Positions 14,302 to 24,636 of a DNA stretch of 50,359 nt are shown piece after piece; position 1 is the first letter of the stretch, and every line of letters starts with the position of its first letter. The translations under genes and the position numbers were made by a program. This stretch comes from Dimargaris cristalligena. Lineage: Eukaryota; Kickxellomycota; Dimargaritomycetes; Dimargaritales; Dimargaritaceae. A model generated the notes under the pieces. The model did not search any database and was not told the DNA's origin. It worked only from the letters and a program-made list of their open reading frames with translations. Where the stretch lies: the NCBI GenBank assembly GCA_027576995.1, contig JANBQC010000156.1, positions 1-50,359 on the forward strand, read 5' to 3'.

Positions 14302-17300
14302 GTCGCCAGGGATGGTTAAATAAACTGTATGTATATCTTGACTATCGAGTGTACTAGGAGGGAAGGTGGTTAATCCTGAGTCTTTTTCCCAACCAGGCCC
14401 TTGGCACTGCACCGCACCCCCTTCCTCTCTCTCTCTCTTTTTAGCCTGGCTCATTTGGAATCATTATCTCAGATGGCGGCTTATTCCAAGGGTAGTTGGG
14501 GTGGTAGGTAATTGGGTAATTGGAGAAAGGGGTGTGTAGACATGGGTGTAATATACGGTACCTAGTTGTGACTTGGGTAGCCCAGTCACTCCCAACTGTG
14601 TGTTATCCGGGGTGTGTGAGGGAGAGAGAGAGAGGGACGCAATGCATATTTTTGGTCACCAAAGTAGTGGCAGTATGTCACACAACCTACGATACATACA
14701 TACCACTGACAAGCACCAGATCCCTCTTCACCTCCTCAAATAATAATAATTTAATATTTTCACGAATATAATTAAATATACGCCAATGTAACCTCCTCCC
14801 CTGCCCCCCCCCGTGGTGAATATATAGAAGTAGCATGGTATACTTTATAGCCCTGAAATGACGCCAACGGTGTGTATATGTGTGTGCGCGTATAGCAGGT
14901 GGTTTCATGTATGGCTAACTGCGATGAACACCTACCATTCCCGAAGGATTGCTTCTTATTATGATTAGTAGGGTTTAGCATACTGCCCACCCACCTTCCT
15001 CCCTCCCTATGCCCACACCGAAGGCAGAACTGGTTCAATTTCATTTAGAGTATTGTAAAAAGAGAGAGAGAGCGAGCGCAGGGGAGTATTGACGGAGAAG
15101 GATGTGGAAGAGGGGGTGGGTAAACCCAACGGGTGAGGGATATATATTTCAAATTCAAGATTGCCATTGGCCCCTGTTCTCCTCACTTCCTCCTCCCCCC
15201 TCTCTTTTACCCTGACGTTGCGCCATGGGGCCCAATTATTAGCATTCGAATGCATCCTCCTCCCTCTAGAACATATACTACTGGTCCAATCTACAACGTG
15301 TCGTAAGTATACCTGATTATCGCACCACACACGCTTCCCCAACCTTTCGGCCAACACAATTCAGGCCCATGTGCTGATTCGCAGACGCAGCTGAGTGGAT
15401 ATACGGGGCAATATGGTGGTCAGTACTATAAGCGGAGCTGGTCTTGGTGTAACGGATAGTTCTATTATCATTTTATTTATCTCATCCAATCTTCCGAGGA
15501 AAAGGGGATAGGTGCGGCTAACATCCTTCCTCCCTCCCTCCCCACCCCACCCCCTATTCCGCCTCCGCAGGCCACTGTTTTAACCAAAGCTGAGCCCTAT
15601 GGGTGAGTGCAAGGAGAATCATATGTGGGGTTGGTATCATAGCATCTCTGCTCTACAGGGCCCTGCAACACCGTATGATCAGGCCATATTCCTAGTTGAA
15701 TAGTAGATTCACGAACAGGGTGAGTGAAGTGCCCTTCTAAGGCGCAGCTCCTTTGCCTAATTCCTCATAACAAAATGGGGTAACAATCGTTCGGGCTATT
15801 AGTGGCTGTGCATAAGATGAGGAGGGAGGGGGGGTTGAAGAGGTGCTCAGGTGGATCTTATGTAAAAAGTACATGGTTGAATGAATTGAAAGGCACTCAC
15901 TCGGACTGTTTAGAAGCTTCTCCTACTATTTTCCAGAGTCACTTGAAAATCTAGCCACTAAAACCTGAACTATTGCTACACTATAATGACCGGATAATAG
16001 GGGGAAGTGGTGTAGTGAGTATACTAGTGTCTGCGGATGTATAACAACAATCACTGAGGGGAGAGCCTGGCGGATTTTTTATTTTATTTTACAGGGGCGC
16101 TTCTTAATAAATAGCTGAGCTTGTGGTGTATATTGAACAGCAAGAGGTAGGCGAATCATTTCCAATATGTCGTGGGTCTCTACTACTCCCTTCATCCACC
16201 TGATATTAGTGCTTCAATTGGAGACGAGAAGTCCCCCATGTCATAATGGAAATTGTCAACAGATCACCAATGGAGCAGTCGTATTTAGGTTATAATGTAA
16301 ATAATCAGCACGGCCAAGAGAAGGACGCTAGGTGGTTGGCCGAGTATGCATCTCTGGTGACCTTGTCCATTGCTATTTTAAAAAGACAGTCCCCAGTCCC
16401 TCTTCCTTCTCCACCTCACCCCCTGTGTAAGCCCTACTTTACTAAACTGATCCCCGGAATCCTAGAATAACCTACTCTCATCCCCCCCATACATCGTTGG
16501 TGTGACCGGTCACTATATACCCTATTTGAAAAGGTTAGTCTGTCCACTTCTTCCGGATCTTGGTAACTATCATACATACGTTTTCAGGGATGGGGGAGAG
16601 CCATATTAGGGGGGCTAAAGACAGGGGTAGATCATAGCAATGGACGAACGAGTAGCAACAACAGGCTAGAGTAAGTTTTGGAGTTGGACCTGCCCTTCTT
16701 CTACCTCTGCTAATAGCTGTAAGGTGGCCTACCCAAGAACACAGGCCCTGTCCTAAATTAGGGATCGGTTAGCTTAACTGGAAGCGATAAATATGGTCTG
16801 ATGAAAGGAGGGGGTGTGGAGGCATATGTGGGTCCCCTTTAAAGCCAGGCACAGCCAGGGTGGGAGAAATAGAGAGGTGGTGGCCATACGATTCGATGAA
16901 GCGAGTGAGATTTTGAAACGCACCCACCCAGTGGCATGTCCGTCTGTGAAGTGATAAATCCCTTTTATTATAGAGGGGCTGGTCCAAAATGGGGGCAGAG
17001 GAGGGGGCCGGGAAAGATAGCGGGCGGATAGCCCGAGTTGGACGACCATATATTATTACCGCCTAGCAATTACGATGATTACTAGGTCACTCCATTAGGC
17101 CCAAGGATAATCATTGCGTCTATTTAGGGTTGGCGTTGGTGTAACGGATTGCCTTCCGTCAAATTACAGAACTTGCTCTCCTCCTCTTCCCGTATTTAGA
17201 CCCCTTCTGCGACCCAAACTGGGCTAAACTTCGGTCCTACCATCGTTCCGAGTCTGCGCGTGTCGCTAACATATCCCCTCCCAATGCTTCTAATTCCACC

Positions 17301-18726
17301 ATTCATAAAACAAAGTGCCGATGAGATGGGCGAGACTGAAAGTTGGCAGGGGGGTTTGGAGGATGGCGTTTCAGATGTCTAGAAAGGGTCGAGAGGAAAA
17401 GTAAGACGGGTTCCCATGTACAGAGTGGCCAAACGGAACTTGATATCCAACTATAAGGGCCCCCAATTAGAATTGCTCAATGTTGTGTCACACACCCTCC
17501 TCCCTCCCTATTCAAGAGCAGCTTTAATGGTGCCCCCTCCCCCAAGCGCGCTACCTCTTTGGCACCTGGGACGGATTTCTAGGGGCAATGGTCCATTGAT
17601 TTTGTATAATTGGTTAAGTTTTCCGTGCACCAAAAGTAGAGCCTTTTGAATATTGAAGCCACCCCTCAGGGTTGGCATAATAGGGACCCTAATGGTGCAG
17701 TATGTGGTAGGCGCGGGGTTGTGACTAGGCATGGTAACATTTTTATGAGCCTCAGTCATAGGGTCATTGATATGAGGGAGGCGGGTTTCTAACTACGACC
17801 AGGTTTATATGGAATAGTATCCTAGCATTTGGATAAAGACTACTCGTTCCAGTATACCCTAATGTGCATCCGTATCGAATTCGTGTATTCTGAAGAAACC
17901 CATGGTTAGTAAATAATGAGGTGGCTAGTTTCATCAATGGAAGTGGCTTAAAAATTGGTAAAGCGAGGCTTAAACAGGGTGCGATTTGTGTTCTCAGATA
18001 CAATGCATCGCTGGTTTGTTTATTAAAGGGTGGTAAAATGCGCCTGCGTAGGAGGGATGTGGTTAGTTAGTTCCAAATTCGCGCTTGACTTTGGGGATGG
18101 TGCCATTTTGCAATACCGGAATTATGGTCAAAGCCTCACATGGATATAGTCACTGCGGTCGCCAAGATCTACCTGATGTCGTCCTTCCCACCGTTTGTAA
18201 TATCCATTTGGGAGAAGTTCATCCAAGCTGTATAACGAAAAATCTATTTGATAAGGCAGGTACTACTGGTTGAAAATAAACATCCCACCAATTTTCCCAT
18301 ACACATATCGGTTAAAACCTTATACAACCAAGCTGAACTTCACCCATTTAAACAAGTCTGTAACGATTGGCGGCCTGTTAGTTGGAAGAAACCTCTATTC
18401 CATGCCATGTCCTTGCCTATGGCCTCTTTCGTTAGATAGTTGGTTAGATAGACTCGGTTTCATTAAAACGGATGCATTTTCCGAACCCTTTCCATTGAGT
18501 ATTATCTTTAGGTTTGGTTCTGGCGACTTATCAAAGTGTATTCTAAATTGAGACTGGCTTGTTACTCACGGAGTATAACTCGTAGGTAACTCTTAATTCG
18601 AAAATTATACTGCGCCCACTCAATTATCAAAGGTGTTCGACATTAACCATTCCAATTCCGACATCTCGGTTAAGATGATTGACACCACCCCGTGACTGAA
18701 TTCCAGAGCCACTCCGGACGACCGAA

Positions 18727-18837
18727 TGGCGCAAGGGGCGCCACCTTGGGCATACTCCGGAATACCAATTGGTATGTGAAACGGTCTGCCATGACTGAGA
18801 CAGCCAAAAGCACCCTTAATTCATATCAAGGGTGCTT
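18727..18837. other. Cluster of three inverted repeats
   Basis: Three elements occur in 111 bp: a 6-bp hairpin with a 5-nt loop (18727-18743), a 14-bp perfect palindrome centred on AATT (18762-18775), and a 10-bp perfect stem with a 10-nt loop (arms 18808-18817 and 18828-18837). The last could form a stable hairpin in RNA. Each alone is expected by chance in a window this long; only the clustering is notable. No function can be assigned. Confidence 0.3.
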
Positions 18838-19266
18838 GTCAGAATAGATGTATTAGCATACCGTCGCGGTTGAGCCAAAGCAAAGGGATACTGTATATTT
18901 TTAAAAACGCGGTATACCATTTGGCCGTCCTAGAATGTCGTTATAGGGCCTTAAAATCCAACTTGAAAACTTGGTCGCGTAGATGGCCCCAAGCATATAC
19001 ATCAATTGAACCGTTGGTGAAGCCGAGCCGAATATCGGATGTGTAATATGGCCATGGTATTATCTTCATGGCGAATTTTCAGACTTGCTGGCAACATTGA
19101 TGGCATCTGACCCCCCTGGCCCGCATTCCCCATGGTCGGATAAGCACATTAATACAATCGATAGATCCGGAGCGCTTCAGGTGGATTAGGCAAATTTAAT
19201 AATAAATTACAGGGATTAATCATAGTATCTATCCTTAGCCCGGTTCGGTATCCCTACTTTGCCGCC

Positions 19267-19290
19267 AATAATAATAATAATAATAATAAT
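19267..19290. repeat. AAT trinucleotide microsatellite
   Basis: About eight AAT units, in the region downstream of the Siw14-like gene. Confidence 0.9.
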
Positions 19291-19839
19291 TGAGCTGGGT
19301 CTACTAAGCCGACCAAAAATGATGAAATACAAGCCGACTATTTTTTATATAGAGCCATCCGACCGGTTGGGTGTTCCGCTTACCTCATTTTGGTCATTCC
19401 TCGCGTGATCAGGCGTGACGCATCTATACATGAGGGTCGACCATCCGGTAGGGTTCGGTCGTAGAACGAGCCGGTCACCAAATTAATGATCACTTTGCTG
19501 GGTTTAGGCGACGGGTAGGGATGTATTCAGCTCCAAGATCTGCTGTGGAGCATGTGCCAGCCCAAATGGTATATATGATAGCGTATTTACATGTGCCGCG
19601 CACAGGTACAGTCATACGGAAACGGATAGGGTCATTGCGGAGTGCAATCAATCAACATCGTCTATTAGAATAGTCAGGTATTGATCTACTGGGACTATTC
19701 AACTGCATATACGTATATATATATTAAAAACCCCATATTCTCCCTTTCTGCTCTACAAGTCACACAATCGGCCCGGGAATTTTATTGTTAAATCATGTAA
19801 TGTGACACGCCAGCCTCCCTTTCCAGTGCATGATCCGGG

Positions 19840-20991
19840 TTATAGCAAGGTAGGCCAGTCCGGCAAATACCTCCGATCGACCAAGGGCCAGACCTTGTTA
19901 ATGTTAAACAGTTCGATAAACTGTTGGTCCATGTGACGGGACTTGGGGTGGGAATACACGCGGTACTCGTTAAAAATGGCGGTGTGGGACCAGTGTTGTA
20001 ACCGCCGCAGACAGCCCACCAGACAACCCGTGCGGTGTTTACCCTTATTGCAATGAATCAAAATCGGGTGGTTACGTCGGTCCAAGAGAACCGCCAAAGC
20101 GGCACAAATGGTATCCTGGGGAATATCAACGAAGGGTTCCTTATTACCCGCCACGCCGAATTGGTACAGTTGGATGCCGTGTTCGTCAAGGAATTTGACG
20201 TTTTGGATCGGGTAGTCTTCGAGAATAAGGGTCAGGATGCTTTTCAGGCCCAGTTTCAGAAGAAAGGGGAAATGCTTTTTGAGCGGGAAGGAACTGCGGT
20301 ACACGAAGGGGGCCACCATGGCGAAATTGGCGGGCGGGATCAGGGTGGGTTGGTAAAGTAGGTCGGTAGTGGTAGCGGTGCTAACATGCCTGTCGCCGCT
20401 TTTATGATTGTTGTTGCTGTTGCTGTTGCTGCTATTGTTAGTAGTGGTCATAGTAGTAGCGGTGGAGTTGTGCGAAGAGTCGTGATATAGACCGTCGCCC
20501 AGGGAAATGACGGTCCGACCCATTGGTGGGAATAATGGCTCTGTTTGGTGGGGTAGAAGGTTGGGCAGGTAGAAGGGGATATCGGGGTGTAAGGTGCCCC
20601 CCATGGGTAAGGTGGCCTCGGAACGAGTGCTCGGCAAGGGGCCCGAGGAAGATGCCGCGGGAGTAGGAAGCGACGGACACTCGGTGGCCGTAGGGAGAGT
20701 GGTGACGGGGGCGGTGGGGTTGGAGTTGGCCGCTAGGGTGGGCGATTTAGTCTCGGGCGACCGCATAGGCGACTTTGGGTGGTCGGTAGACCCCGGCGAA
20801 ACTTCGGACGCATGGCCGGGTATATGCAGGCTATGTGGTGGACTCGCACGGGGGGATTCAACGGGCCCCTGGTTGTCGTTGTCGTCGTCTTGGAGGTGGC
20901 TATGGGGGAGGTCGGGGTTTGGACCAACTCTACTTGGTTCTGGTGGTGATTGTGACCGGGACCCGGTTTCGTCGGCGGATGGGACAGTCAT
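19840..20991 (-). CDS. SIW14: Siw14-like atypical dual-specificity phosphatase (inositol pyrophosphate phosphatase family)
   Basis: Single-exon gene encoding about 383 residues. The C-terminal half (from roughly residue 220) matches the Siw14/Oca family of plant-and-fungus atypical phosphatases: a YRSSFP segment, a GNKEPFVDIP segment, and the signature HCNKGKHRTG with catalytic Cys at about 314 and Arg at about 320 (CX5R). In yeast, Siw14 removes the 5-beta phosphate from inositol pyrophosphates; the same activity here is inferred. The first 200 or so residues are low complexity, rich in Ser, Thr, Pro and Asn, and include an Asn/Ser run encoded by a triplet repeat (minus strand, near 20.42 kb). 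I chose the ATG at 20991 because the frame further upstream (to 21141) is made of TA-repeat leader sequence. Related Oca1/Oca2 proteins share the fold, so the exact paralog is less certain than the family. Confidence 0.92.
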   Translation of the reverse strand: MTVPSADETGSRSQSPPEPSRVGPNPDLPHSHLQDDDNDNQGPVESPRASPPHSLHIPGHASEVSPGSTDHPKSPMRSPETKSPTLAANSNPTAPVTTLPTATECPSLPTPAASSSGPLPSTRSEATLPMGGTLHPDIPFYLPNLLPHQTEPLFPPMGRTVISLGDGLYHDSSHNSTATTMTTTNNSSNSNSNNNHKSGDRHVSTATTTDLLYQPTLIPPANFAMVAPFVYRSSFPLKKHFPFLLKLGLKSILTLILEDYPIQNVKFLDEHGIQLYQFGVAGNKEPFVDIPQDTICAALAVLLDRRNHPILIHCNKGKHRTGCLVGCLRRLQHWSHTAIFNEYRVYSHPKSRHMDQQFIELFNINKVWPLVDRRYLPDWPTLL

Positions 20992-21919
20992 GGAAGTACT
21001 AGGTATGAATAGGCCTGGGAAGTAGTGGGAGTAGGTCGGAGTAGGAGCACTTTGGTGCAATATATATATATGTATATAGATATGGATATGAGGACACACA
21101 AAGTAGGATAGGTAGTGAAAGGAGAATGTTTTATGTCGCAAGTGAATAATATGCAGTTAAGTGGTATATGCTATAACGTAGAGACGAGTATGGGCCAGTA
21201 TTGCAATGCAGTTGAAGTCCAGCAAAAAAAGCCAAAGAAAATTGACAGAGGAGGGTTGGTAAATAATAGTACGGTTGTTTCTCATAGGGGGGTATGGTGG
21301 GAAGCAGTTAGTTGGTCTACATCGCTCTGCTGAAGAAGGCCCTCTCTCCTATTCCATTAGACTGCATCCCGTTTGGTACAAAGGCGTTGAGTAACTGTTG
21401 CTCGTTTGGTAGCCAATTATTTACAAAGAAAAGAATAGTAATACCAGTAGTAATAAGCGTGCAATAGCAACGAGGGAAACAAAGAACCCGTTTTGGGTTG
21501 GGCTGTTTACACACCAAATACCAGGAAGGGCTAAAAGAATCCTCGAAAGGGGCTGAAGGAGGCTGCCGAAACGGCCATTTAGTAGAGGAAGAAGACTTCA
21601 TGAGTCCAATTCAAGTCGCACACCAAAGCCGAGTCAAGCGAAATTCACTTACCAGTGTTGGCGACGCACCCTTCCCTTCACAATATAGTAGTAACTCCAC
21701 CCTTTATTTCTTAGTCTTCCATTTTCCTTTGCTATTATTACTATTTACGACAAAATCACCCATAACTGCTACTACACCTTATTTCCCCCTATACATTTGT
21801 CGTGTTTTACATTCCCCTGGTTGTTCCCTTTCACACCACCACCATCCGAATCGGCATTTCCGGTTAGCCAATTGACATTCTCCCACTCGTTTTTTTCTTC
21901 CCTCGCCCAAGGAGCAGGC
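20992..21919. promoter_or_regulatory. Divergent intergenic region between the Siw14-like and SF3B4 genes
   Basis: A 928-bp region with start codons facing away from it on both sides, so it must hold both promoters. The minus-strand side has a TA-rich element at 21059-21080, about 70 bp from the Siw14-like start. The plus-strand side becomes pyrimidine-rich over the last 250 bp before the SF3B4 start. No other gene was seen. Confidence 0.6.
21059..21080 (-). promoter_or_regulatory. TATA-like TA tract upstream of the Siw14-like gene
   Basis: A TATATATATA-type run 68 to 89 bp upstream of the chosen start codon, well placed for a core promoter element. It is also a simple TA repeat like others in the window, so its function is an inference. 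Confidence 0.35.
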
Positions 21920-22993
21920 ATGTCCAAGGCGCAAGAACGCAATCAAGAAGCCTCGGTGTACATTGGCAACCTCGACGACCGCTGCACCGATGAGCTCGTT
22001 TGGGAACTTATGGTCCAGGCCGGACCCGTGGTCAATGTCCATCTTCCCAAAGACCGAGTGACCCAGCAGCACCAGGGGTACGGTTTCTGTGAATTCGTGT
22101 CCGAAGAGGATGCCGACTACGCCATCAAGATCATGAACATGATCAAGCTTTATAACAAGCCCATTCGGGTCAATAAGGTACGTCATAGTTTCCCCGGCAC
22201 GCGCCTGGCTGGGCGTAAACCCGATGACGCTCTATTTAATCGGCTGACCGTTTATATATATATATATACATATATATTTGCTAACAAACCCTTGGGGGAA
22301 CCCCAGCACCTATACGATCTAGCCGAACTGGAGCATAGTACTAACCTGTCTTTAATCTTCCGCGCCTATCTACTATACATACCCGGATATTATCACCCCG
22401 CCTCATCTACCTAGTCTTCGACCGAGAAGAAAAACATCGATGTAGGCGCCAATCTCTATGTAGGCAATCTAGACCCCGACGTGGACGAAAAGCTACTCTA
22501 CGACACCTTCAGCGCCTTTGGCCAAATCATCCAACCCCCCCGGGTCGCTCGCGATCCCGAAACCGGCCATTCCAAGGGCTTCGCTTTTATCAATTTCGAC
22601 AATTTTGAAGCGGCCGACAGTGCCATTGAGTCCATGAATGGGCAGTATTTGGCCAATAAGCCCATCAACGTGAATTTCGCTCTTAAGAAAGATGGCAAGG
22701 GCGAACGGCACGGGTCCGCGGCCGAACGTTTGTTGGCGGCCCAGGCGAAGAAACACCAAGCGGCGATGCCGAATCGGTTATTCGCGGACGTGCAACCTTC
22801 CCCATCCCAACCGAATGGACAAGGTGGTGGTATGGTCCCTTCGGGAGGGGTTGCGCCCGGGTATGGAGGGGGGATGGTGCCTCCTCCCATGGCTTATCCG
22901 CCACCAGGTATGCCATCAATAGGCCATATGCCCCCTAATGGCGCTCCCTACTATGGTGGTGCTCCACCACCCCAATGGGGGGGCTCCCATTAG
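21920..22993 (+). CDS. SF3B4: Splicing factor 3b subunit 4 (SF3B4/SAP49, yeast Hsh49)
   Basis: Two exons, 21920-22177 and 22415-22993, joined in phase 0, give about 278 residues. RRM1 spans about residues 12-86 with VYIGNL as RNP2 and QGYGFCEF as RNP1. RRM2 spans about 99-178 with LYVGNLD and KGFAFINF. The segment after RRM2 contains [16 protein letters not shown], diagnostic of SF3B4. The tail is Pro/Gly/Met-rich and shorter than in the human protein (424 residues). SF3B4 belongs to the SF3b complex of the U2 snRNP, where it binds SF3B2 and contacts pre-mRNA upstream of the branch site. The intron (237 bp) falls exactly between the RRMs, contains a TA repeat and a perfect TACTAAC branch-site motif at 22339-22345, and ends in ctag. 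The ATG at 21920 directly precedes the conserved N-terminus; frame upstream of it is leader. Confidence 0.95.
22252..22278. repeat. TA microsatellite inside the SF3B4 intron
   Basis: A TA run with one interruption, wholly inside the intron 22178-22414. TA runs of the same kind lie in introns of three other genes in this window. Confidence 0.9.
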
Positions 22994-23772
22994 TAGAGCC
23001 TGGAAAAACAATACCAGTACTACAATCACCCGGGCGTGGCTGATGGGATGTTTAGCACCATTCACCACTTCGTTTAGGTCCGTACTTCGCCCATGTGCTT
23101 CTTATCGCCAATAATCCTTTATTTGCCGAGGACTTATTTCTTTTTATGTACTCTTAAAACCTGTTGGGCAGCCAGCCTATTGAATATAAATATACTTATG
23201 CCTTCGTGAGAGTATTGGTAGTAGAATTGTGATTATTTGAGCGGCACGTTGATGCGGATCAGATATTGCAAGCAGACTGAGTTGCTGCTGGAAAAGGGGA
23301 TTCACAAAATCAAATAGTGAGTTGTTTTTACCAGTAAATCTGGAGACAAGGGCGGAGTTATCTGGGCATACCGATATATTTAGTAGTAGAATCTGTCAGG
23401 AAGGTTAAGCTGACTTGTCCATCGTAAATTACGGTTGTATTCGATGCTGCGGCGGCACGACCCTAATTCCTTCAGCCAACTCCCATGAAGCAGCAACGGG
23501 AATGAGAGGGGGCATGCACAGGAAAAAAAAATAGCCTCCCAGCGGAAGGGAAGCAGAGCACAAAGACTGCTTCCAACCATACCCTTTATTCTCCCTTCAA
23601 AGCACCTCCAACTGAATATTCGCGTTTATTGACATTTCTAACCTAACCTTCTCTACCCATTTAGCCCCCCTCCTATTATAGCAGCCACTTAGCACTTCTA
23701 ATTTTAGAGCACCCACTAAAAAACCTCCTTCACCTCGCTAACTTACGGACACGTACCGCGCATATAACACCC
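22994..23772. other. Intergenic region between SF3B4 and the OB-fold gene
   Basis: Contains the 3' untranslated region of SF3B4 and, from about 23570, a pyrimidine-rich stretch typical of sequence upstream of genes here. No coding sequence was supported. Confidence 0.5.
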
Positions 23773-24636
23773 ATGGGAATGGGAAGTGGTTCGACGGACT
23801 TTGTCACCGTGGTGGATGGCTTCGCCAACGAGATCTCGGGCAAAGGCCCACTGGCAGCGGCCTTGTCCAGTCGGAGTCCCAACACCTCATTTGACTTGAC
23901 GGACCAAGCGGCCGGTCCCCCATGGTAAATACCCCTTATAGACCTCTCTAGGACGGATTTGTTGACATTACATCTAAAGCGACCATCGGGGATAATGAAT
24001 TGTTTAATACCGGTTGTTATTTATTTATTTATATTTATATTTTTGCGGTGATATCTCACGCTTAAGTAAAACACACTTGGAATATTGGCCATCAATGTAC
24101 TTTCTCTAGGGGTTGGCTGGCGACTACGCTACTAGATATTCTGGATGAATACCCGTCGGGTCTAACCTTTGCAATCATTGTGGCCGAACTCAACTCCCGG
24201 GTAAGCAGTAATATACGATCAATGTGCCCCGTTTAGTTTTAATACTGACTACTGGTCATTTGGAATGTCCCATTAACCGACTCTAATAAGCGATGTCATC
24301 TTAACGCCTTAAAATACCTTATATTCACATCGATTTGTCGTATAGTGGAGTGAATCGAAGGACAACCTTGAAGCCGATGCTTCCAAAAGTAAGTAGTTTT
24401 AGACATGCCCAATTGGCTAACGGGCAAAGTAGCCCCAGCCTCTTGCGGGTTAGTGATCAGTGCAATAAAAAAAGCCCCTTTGGTTATATTTTCCCACTCT
24501 AGGTATCCGCAAAAAGAATAGACCTATTTACGCATCTATGAAATATCCTGCATGTCCCACGTACACCACCTTCGCCAGAATTCACCGCGATGGCGGCTCT
24601 AATCGACGGGCACAGTACCTCCCAGAGCCTATTTGA
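23773..24636 (+). CDS. Possible upstream exons of the OB-fold gene, or a small separate gene
   Basis: Three exon-like segments fit together in phase: 23773-23924, 24110-24200 and 24346-24388. All are bounded by good splice sites and have GC-rich third positions. They encode an acidic N-terminus followed by a helical segment (WLATTLLDILDEYPSGLTF) that could be a small winged-helix-like domain; I do not recognise the family. Two continuations are possible. An acceptor at 24502 leads to an exon 24503-24636 ending in TGA, giving a protein of about 140 residues whose last 47 bases overlap the next frame. An acceptor at 24578 joins in phase to the frame of the OB-fold gene, adding about 99 residues to its N-terminus. 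I slightly prefer the second, because two tightly overlapping same-strand genes would be unusual. Neither is proven. Confidence 0.45.

Larger units (their letters stand above)
9901..17700. other. Gene-poor intergenic DNA, middle part
   Basis: No gene could be supported. The longest frames (for example 10111-10434 on the minus strand and 15007-15357 on the minus strand) show no domain and no third-position bias. The stretch holds CCA/CTA trinucleotides at 10.86 kb, a GA run at 11.78 kb, GT repeats at 14.27 kb and several CT or GA tracts. No tRNA, rRNA or snRNA signature was recognised by eye. Confidence 0.5.
17701..19839. other. Intergenic DNA downstream of the Siw14-like gene, with clustered inverted repeats
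   Basis: This stretch is less repeat-rich than the DNA to its left. It carries open frames of about 60 to 95 codons on both strands (17764-18003 minus; 18085-18551 plus in three frames), none with a recognised domain. Three inverted repeats fall between 18727 and 18837. No transposon protein motif or flanking target duplication was recognised. Its right end must include the 3' untranslated region of the minus-strand phosphatase gene. Confidence 0.4.

Noticed and set aside
15444..17149. Exact 14-bp repeat (TTGGTGTAACGGAT) at 15444 and 17136
   Set aside because: A few exact 14-mers are expected by chance in 50 kb, and there is no extended similarity around them.
17764..18551. Open frames on both strands that might be transposon remnants
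   Set aside because: No reverse transcriptase, integrase or transposase motif, no terminal repeats and no target duplication could be seen.
19840..21141. Longer N-terminus of the Siw14-like protein starting at 21141
   Set aside because: The added residues are translated TA-repeat leader, and the ATG at 20991 has a better context.
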